Below are positions 5,524 through 8,377 of a DNA stretch of 8,377 nt, piece after piece. Position 1 is the stretch's first letter. Every line of letters starts with the position of its first letter. The stretch is from Zoogloeaceae bacterium (GTDB lineage: Bacteria > Pseudomonadota > Gammaproteobacteria > Burkholderiales > Rhodocyclaceae). The stretch is from contig JAITJU010000239.1 of the NCBI GenBank assembly GCA_031278735.1, positions 1 through 8,377 of the forward strand, written 5' to 3'. A program made the translations under genes and the position numbers. The notes beneath the pieces were generated by a model. The model was given only the letters and a program-made list of their open reading frames with translations. It had not been told where the DNA came from and made no database searches.

Positions 5524-6408
5524 TTATTCGATGTTGCCAATCCTGCCGTCCCGGTCCTGCCAGCGGTTCAGATAGCGCATGGCGAAGGAGAGGGTGGAGA
5601 GCGCCTCGTCGACTTCCGTCCAGCCGGTGATGACGAGGCCGGAGAGGTCTTCGAGGGCGGTTCTCAAGGATTCGCCCGCTTCGCCGGGGACTTCCTTGAT
5701 GGCCCATCGGATCAGTTCATCGAGGATGGTTTCCACCGTCTTTGCCGTGCGCGGCGCGCCCGTCATCTCCTGGCTGGGGTAGCGGCGGCAGGAAGGCATG
5801 GGGCGCGTCCAGACCAGCGGTTTGAGAAACGCGGCGGGCGCGGGCAAGGCCGGGGCTTCCCTTTCCGGCATGTGCCGGATGTAGGCGCACGCCTCGGCAA
5901 AGCGATGCGCGGGCAACTCCCGGTAGCGGGCAATGCGAAAATGGTTATTGAACCGGCTCCATGCGTAGGGACGGTCAGAACCTTCCGGGAATCGCTCGGC
6001 GACAAGCTGGAAAAGTTCCCCGGCTTGCTCCGAGGTGATTGCGGCGGAAGATTCGTAACGCCCGGTCTTGCGAATCGCGGGCAGGACTTCGCCGGTTACC
6101 CAGCGGCGAAATGGACGCGCCTTCGGCTTGCGGCTTTTCAGCACTGCGTGATACAGACCGGATTCGCTGATGATGGTGACCTCGCGGCCTTGTTCTACGC
6201 CGCTTTCAGACCTGATACGCAGATTGTGCGTAGCAGCTTCGTCGTCGTCGAGAAACCGCGTCATGTCTGGCGCGTTACGGTATTCGAGCGCGTCGGCAAC
6301 GTCGGCGGCGACGAACCAGGGCGCATCATCGCGCACGATGACACGGACAGCATGGGAATTGAAATTGAAAATGGAAGGCGCGGACGCGCCGGTAGTGAGT
6401 GCGTTCAT
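5524..6408 (-). CDS. Bro-N domain phage antirepressor
   Basis: Residues about 13-118 of this 294-residue protein are a clear Bro-N domain: FNFNSHAVRVIVRDDAPWFV, then AADVADALEYRNAPDMTRFL, ISESGLYHAVLKSRKPKARP, and FRRWVTGEVLPAIRKTGRYE. It is a DNA-binding domain of phage and viral antirepressors. Residues about 130-180 (ELFQLVAERF, RPYAWSRFNNHFRIARYREL) resemble a short C-terminal module common in such proteins. The remainder is unrecognised. ATG 6408 is chosen for AAGGA 7 nt upstream. The frame stays open further 5', including ATG 6528, but that start has no ribosome binding site and lies in the RNA leader. It is the first gene of an operon with the recombinase and the HTH protein, under its own C4-like RNA. 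It is unrelated to antirepressor 1 apart from the shared first codons. Confidence 0.87.
   Translation of the reverse strand: MNALTTGASAPSIFNFNSHAVRVIVRDDAPWFVAADVADALEYRNAPDMTRFLDDDEAATHNLRIRSESGVEQGREVTIISESGLYHAVLKSRKPKARPFRRWVTGEVLPAIRKTGRYESSAAITSEQAGELFQLVAERFPEGSDRPYAWSRFNNHFRIARYRELPAHRFAEACAYIRHMPEREAPALPAPAAFLKPLVWTRPMPSCRRYPSQEMTGAPRTAKTVETILDELIRWAIKEVPGEAGESLRTALEDLSGLVITGWTEVDEALSTLSFAMRYLNRWQDRDGRIGNIE
6377..6395. repeat. 19-bp repeat, copy 2 (first codons of antirepressor 2)
   Basis: Identical to 2534-2552. Together with the promoter core at 6608-6648 it brackets the leader RNA region, which differs between the two modules. Confidence 0.85.
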
Positions 6409-6432
6409 CTCTTTATCCTTTTTGAGAGGATT

Positions 6433-6449
6433 CCCACGGAGACCGTGGG
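6433..6449 (-). other. Leader hairpin just upstream of the antirepressor 2 ribosome binding site
   Basis: CCCACGG pairs perfectly with CCGTGGG across a 3-nt loop, about 15 nt upstream of the AAGGA of the Bro-N gene and directly downstream of the C4 target (6453-6476). Its closeness to both suggests a part in translation control. Confidence 0.55.
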
Positions 6450-6452
6450 CGG

Positions 6453-6476
6453 CCAGGCGCTCAAAACCGTAAAGAG
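6453..6476 (-). promoter_or_regulatory. Predicted target of C4-like RNA 2 in the antirepressor 2 leader
   Basis: The mRNA segment here can pair with the short RNA at 6578-6602. CCAGG-G/U-GCTCAAAAC gives 15 near-continuous pairs, and TAAAGAG with CTCTTTA gives 7 more after a small internal loop. The target lies 45-68 nt upstream of the Bro-N start codon. Confidence 0.65.
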
Positions 6477-6542
6477 TCGGCGGGCGTATTTCCCTTGCGG
6501 GTCTTCTATTAGCCACACGCCCGGCCATCGAGAGATGGACGT

Positions 6543-6571
6543 AAAAAATCCGCGAAGTCTGACGGGCGCGG
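6543..6571 (-). terminator. Terminator-like hairpin ending C4-like RNA 2
   Basis: CCGCG (6571-6567, minus strand) pairs with CGCGG (6554-6550) across a 12-nt loop, followed by A and six T residues. The stem is short, so termination may be partial. Confidence 0.5.
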
Positions 6572-6602
6572 TATCCGCTCTTTAGGTGTTTTGAGCACCT
6601 GG
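6543..6602 (-). ncRNA. C4-type antisense RNA 2 (antirepressor control)
   Basis: Starting near 6602 from the promoter at 6608-6635, the transcript folds first into AGGTG-CTCAAAA-CACCT. The loop of this hairpin belongs to the segment complementary to 6453-6476. Then come GCGG/CCGC and a terminator-like hairpin. The order of elements mirrors RNA 1: specificity hairpin, GCGG/CCGC hairpin, terminator competing for the same CCGC strand. It is shorter (about 60 nt) and its specificity sequence is entirely different, so the two RNAs should not cross-regulate. Assignment to the C4 family is by analogy. Confidence 0.6.
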
Positions 6603-6607
6603 GAGAC

Positions 6608-6635
6608 AGTATAGCCCGGATTTCTGGGATGTCAA
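6608..6635 (-). promoter_or_regulatory. Strong promoter of C4-like RNA 2 and the antirepressor-recombinase operon
   Basis: TTGACA (6635-6630) and TATACT (6613-6608) are separated by 16 bp. The hexamers and spacer length are identical to those of the promoter at 2812-2839. Confidence 0.8.
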
Positions 6636-6648
6636 GGGGCTTGCTTTT
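6608..6648. repeat. Shared divergent-promoter core, copy 2
   Basis: Contains the same 12-bp and 20-bp blocks as 2812-2852 at the same spacing; only the 9 bp between them differ. In both copies exactly 27 bp of unrelated sequence follow before the toxin ATG, so the geometry is kept while the operator sequence has changed. Confidence 0.9.
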
Positions 6649-6668
6649 ATTAACATATCTGTTATTAT
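6641..6668 (+). promoter_or_regulatory. Toxin 2 promoter with overlapping operator dyad
   Basis: TTGCTT (6641-6646), 16 bp, then TATTAT (6663-6668) preceded by TG as in extended -10 promoters. ATG 6676 follows the -10 after only 7 nt, so the message should be leaderless. TAACA-TATC-TGTTA (6651-6664) is a perfect dyad in the spacer and -10, differing in sequence from the operator of module 1. Confidence 0.65.
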
Positions 6669-6675
6669 TCAAGGC

Positions 6676-7008
6676 ATGGAATACACGATCGCCTATTACG
6701 ACGAGAAGACGCAAGCCCGGATTCTTGCCTTGCCGGAAACTTTGCTGGCGCGGTACCTCAACCTGACCGACCGCATGACAAGCGCCGGGCCTAACCTGGG
6801 CTTGCCGCACAGCAAGGCTTTTGGCGACGGCCTCTTCGAGTTGCGGCTGAAAGGCAGGGAAGGCATTGCCCGTGTGTTCTATTGCGCGTGTATTGGCCGC
6901 CGCATCGTGATGCTGCACGGCTTCGTCAAGAAGACGGACAAGACGCCCCCGAAAGAACGGCGAATCGCCGAAAAACGAATGAAGGAGATCAAAAATGCTG
7001 ACGCATGA
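6676..7008 (+). CDS. HigB-like toxin of the phage Gp49 (DUF891) type
   Basis: The 110-residue product has the pattern of phage-derived Gp49-like/HigB toxins: AYYDEKTQARILALPETLLARYL at the start, GLFELRLKGREGIARVFY in the middle, then IVMLHGFVKKTDKTPPKERRIAEKRM. In this family the conserved Leu-Arg and Lys-Lys segments contribute to RNA cleavage; activity here is inferred from the family. Its likely role is plasmid-like stabilisation of the element or defence. It belongs to a different toxin family from the one at 2880, although the promoter region is shared. The message looks leaderless, as AAGG lies too near the ATG. The antitoxin gene overlaps its last 14 nt. Confidence 0.86.
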   Translation: MEYTIAYYDEKTQARILALPETLLARYLNLTDRMTSAGPNLGLPHSKAFGDGLFELRLKGREGIARVFYCACIGRRIVMLHGFVKKTDKTPPKERRIAEKRMKEIKNADA

Positions 7009-7285
7009 GGAATTGAAGGCCGTCGCGCTGTCCAACCCCAATGTGCGGGCGGAATACGAGCGCATCGAGCGCGAGGAAATGCCCATGCTCGACGCGATTC
7101 TGAACGCCCGCCGCGAGGCTGGCCTGACGCAAGCCGATGTCGCCCGGCGCATGGGCACACAAGCGCCCGCGGTCGCGCGCCTGGAAAACGCCCTGATTAC
7201 CGGCAGTCCCTCGCCTTCGCTTTCCACGCTCAGGAAGTACGCGGCCGCACTGGGCAAGCGCCTGGAAATCCGGTTCGCGCCATGA
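6995..7285 (+). CDS. HigA-like Xre-family antitoxin
   Basis: This 96-residue protein has a helix-turn-helix of the Xre/Cro type at about residues 38-90: AGLTQADVARRMGTQAPAVARLE, then LSTLRKYAAALGKRLEIRFAP, the usual HigA ending. It would neutralise the adjacent toxin and repress the shared promoter, most likely at the dyad at 6651-6664. AAGGAG stands 8 nt before ATG 6995, inside the toxin gene, and the 14-nt overlap suggests translational coupling. The natural C terminus falls at the junction with the minus-strand frame that runs up to 7398. This makes the pair look like a compact cassette set down at that point. Confidence 0.87.
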   Translation: MLTHEELKAVALSNPNVRAEYERIEREEMPMLDAILNARREAGLTQADVARRMGTQAPAVARLENALITGSPSPSLSTLRKYAAALGKRLEIRFAP

Positions 7286-7398
7286 TTGCGCCCCTTGCCG
7301 AAGTGTTCGTCTGCCTTGCGGCGGGCGGCAAAAACCTCGCCGTCGCGGGATTCGGCGAGCAGGGTTTCCGAAAAGCGTTCGGGTCGGTTCGGGTTCAT
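7286..7398 (-). pseudogene. Truncated gene start, product not recognised
   Basis: ATG 7398 has a strong GGAGG 7 nt upstream and overlaps the stop of the preceding frame as ATGA, so it looks like a true gene start. About 37 codons can be read (MNPNRPERFSETLLAESRDG, then EVFAARRKADEHFGKG) before the frame runs antisense into the antitoxin gene at 7285. The frame remains open far into the TA genes, but that part mirrors them and is not believable protein. The likely explanation is that the toxin-antitoxin cassette replaced the rest of the gene. I do not recognise the visible segment. It could instead be a short real protein fused by chance to the antisense frame. Confidence 0.35.
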
Positions 7399-7586
7399 CG
7401 TTCCGCCTCCCGCGCCTTTTGTTCTTCGTAGAGATACAGGGGAAAGCACTGCGATGGGCCGCCGGTGACGTGCAGGTCGGGCAGCGTGTCCGTCATCAGG
7501 ACGGAAAAATCCTTCGTCGTGCCGCCGGAAACGCAGATGACCAGATTGGGCAAATACCCCGGATGGAAAGCGTCCGGTTCCATCAT
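7395..7586 (-). CDS. Short ORF matching an internal segment of type ISP restriction-modification enzymes
   Basis: The 63-residue frame contains LPNLVICVSGGTTKDFSVLM, TDTLPDLHVTGG and QCFPLYLYEEQ. In intact type ISP enzymes a segment of this kind (NxVICVSG...FSALxTDxxPDLH...QCFPLYxYE) stands directly before the region carried by the neighbouring 244-residue frame. Here it comes after that frame in the direction of transcription. It is too short to be a working enzyme alone. It begins with ATGATG overlapping the previous stop and ends overlapping the next start. It is either a rearranged fragment or a separately expressed split piece. Homology is clear by eye; expression is unknown. Confidence 0.55.
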   Translation of the reverse strand: MMEPDAFHPGYLPNLVICVSGGTTKDFSVLMTDTLPDLHVTGGPSQCFPLYLYEEQKAREAER

Positions 7587-8317
7587 GCCGCCTGACCGGA
7601 AAGAAGGTTGAGACTAGGCAGGGCGCGGACGATTTTCATCGTCTCCAGACTGACGGTAATCACCCGCAGGAAGAGTTCCAGCGGATAGGCCGGGTTGCCC
7701 ATGGTTTCCGCCGCCCAGTCGTTGGCGTCGTTCACGATGCCGCTATCCTTGTGGGTGGTCACGGCCTGGCGCTCCATCACCCATGAGAGCGCGGATTTGC
7801 CGCCCAGGACATAATCCCAGGCGGCCATCGGAATGCCGGAAATGGTGAGGACGTGGTTATAGATGACCTTTGTCCTGTCGGTTTTTTCGCCGTTTTCCCC
7901 TTTGGCGAATTGCATCTTCTCGACCCGGTAATCCTCGGCGCGAAGCGTCCCCGGCGGCTTGGCGACCAGGATTTTCGCCGGATACATGGGAACCTCTTCA
8001 TAACGCGTGTGCAGGGCGCCCAGCCGCGCGCCCGCCTCGGAAAACGCCCGGAAATCGGCCGCCGATTTCACGGCGGGAATGCGCGGCAATTCCTTGGCAA
8101 GGTTGTGGGCGTAACGCTTCCGGTATTCTTCGGAATGCAGGAGGCCATAGACGTAATAGAACAGGTCTTCCTTCGTGATGGTTTCATCGCCGCAGGCGTC
8201 CTGAAAATGCTTCAGTCCCGCGTCCGTGATGGCGTATTTGCGCCGGAGGCCGCCGCCCAGGTCTTCCCATTCGCCGCCGTCATCAGCAAGGGAAAAGGGA
8301 AAGAGATCACCGGTCAT
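7583..8317 (-). CDS. C-terminal fragment of a type ISP restriction-modification enzyme
   Basis: Type ISP enzymes are single proteins of about 1,500-1,600 residues joining nuclease, helicase, methyltransferase and target-recognition parts. This 244-residue frame matches only the far C-terminal part, associated with sequence recognition: YAITDAGLKHF, TKEDLFYYVYGLLHSEEYR, KELPRIP, YRVEKMQFAK, NHVLTISGIPMAAWDYVLGG, KSALSWVMERQAV, DSGIVNDANDW, and the closing YPLELFLRVITVSLETMKIV. The C terminus looks natural. ATG 8317 follows an in-frame TGA at 8344-8342, so it is not joined in frame to anything upstream. A different frame, open to the window edge, ends at 8314 overlapping this ATG, and may hold more of the enzyme. 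Without its catalytic parts it would lack restriction activity, but it could supply target recognition if the other parts lie upstream. Confidence 0.75.
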   Translation of the reverse strand: MTGDLFPFSLADDGGEWEDLGGGLRRKYAITDAGLKHFQDACGDETITKEDLFYYVYGLLHSEEYRKRYAHNLAKELPRIPAVKSAADFRAFSEAGARLGALHTRYEEVPMYPAKILVAKPPGTLRAEDYRVEKMQFAKGENGEKTDRTKVIYNHVLTISGIPMAAWDYVLGGKSALSWVMERQAVTTHKDSGIVNDANDWAAETMGNPAYPLELFLRVITVSLETMKIVRALPSLNLLSGQAA

Positions 8318-8347
8318 GACAGCGCCCCGTCGCGTTGAGGTTCAGAT

Positions 8348-8375
8348 GACAGAAGACGGAGGACAGAGGACAGAT
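8348..8375. repeat. Tandem heptamer repeat, four copies
   Basis: GACAGAA, GACGGAG, GACAGAG and GACAGAT follow one another with exact 7-bp spacing; a decayed fifth copy may lie at 8341-8347. The array is at the window edge and may continue. It lies 31 bp upstream of the restriction-enzyme fragment and may mark the site where the enzyme gene was broken. Confidence 0.75.
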
Positions 8376-8377
8376 CA

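Noticed and set aside
3772..6585. A 937-codon open frame on the plus strand
   Set aside because: It runs antisense to the recombinase and Bro-N genes, which have clear families and ribosome binding sites. Its translation shows no recognisable domain, and long antisense frames are common in G+C-rich coding DNA.
5524..7449. A 641-codon minus-strand frame starting upstream of the Bro-N gene
   Set aside because: The part beyond 6408 crosses the leader RNA, the promoters and the antisense of the toxin and antitoxin genes. Only the last 294 codons carry the Bro-N protein with a proper start.
8317..8377. Phase-variable expression of the restriction fragment by slippage in the heptamer repeat
   Set aside because: An in-frame TGA at 8344-8342 lies between the repeat and the ATG, so no change in repeat number could fuse an upstream frame to the 244-residue one.
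1..8377. CRISPR array, transposase or inverted-repeat-bounded insertion sequence
   Set aside because: No regularly spaced repeat with unique spacers and no transposase-like frame was seen; the repeats found are promoter, operator or antisense elements.

Overview
The window looks like the left end of an integrated phage-like element in a G+C-rich proteobacterium. A betaproteobacterium is my best guess, from the QueA sequence, the CCA-encoding tRNA-Leu and the codon use. That is inference; no genus can be fixed. The chromosomal part is the 5' end of queA (1-211, minus) and a complete tRNA-Leu(CAA) (265-349). A tyrosine recombinase gene (489-1496) follows directly, the classic arrangement for an element integrated at a tRNA 3' end. 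The matching right end is not in the window.

Inside the element, two regions share one plan. Each has a pair of back-to-back sigma70-type promoters with -35 boxes 5 bp apart. The two promoter cores are nearly identical (2812-2852 and 6608-6648). Rightward, each drives a toxin-antitoxin pair whose toxin transcript should start at or within a base or two of the ATG (2880-3518 and 6676-7285). Leftward, each drives a short structured RNA ending in a terminator-like hairpin, then an antirepressor gene (AntA/KilAC type, 1510-2571; Bro-N type, 5524-6408). In both, a segment of the short RNA is complementary to the mRNA about 100 nt further downstream. That is the layout of C4 antisense RNA, which controls the antirepressor in phages P1 and P7. 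The complementary sequences differ between the two modules, so they should have separate specificities.

The second antirepressor heads a leftward operon with a YqaJ/lambda-exonuclease-type recombinase carrying a long extra C-terminal region (3811-5478) and a small helix-turn-helix protein (3497-3814), coupled by an ATGA overlap. The first antirepressor has two in-frame starts, each with a ribosome binding site, recalling the two overlapping Ant proteins of P1.

The right end (7286-8377, minus) holds short open frames joined by overlapping stop/start codons. Two match the C-terminal part of type ISP restriction-modification enzymes, but their order is reversed relative to the intact protein. 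A 7-bp tandem repeat lies just upstream at the window edge. The TA pair at 6676-7285 abuts the last of these frames and may have truncated it.

The working picture is an element whose induction depends on two antisense-RNA-guarded antirepressors, each sharing a control region with a TA pair. A HigA-type antitoxin bound at the shared region could silence both sides at once. All functional links are inferred from sequence layout only.
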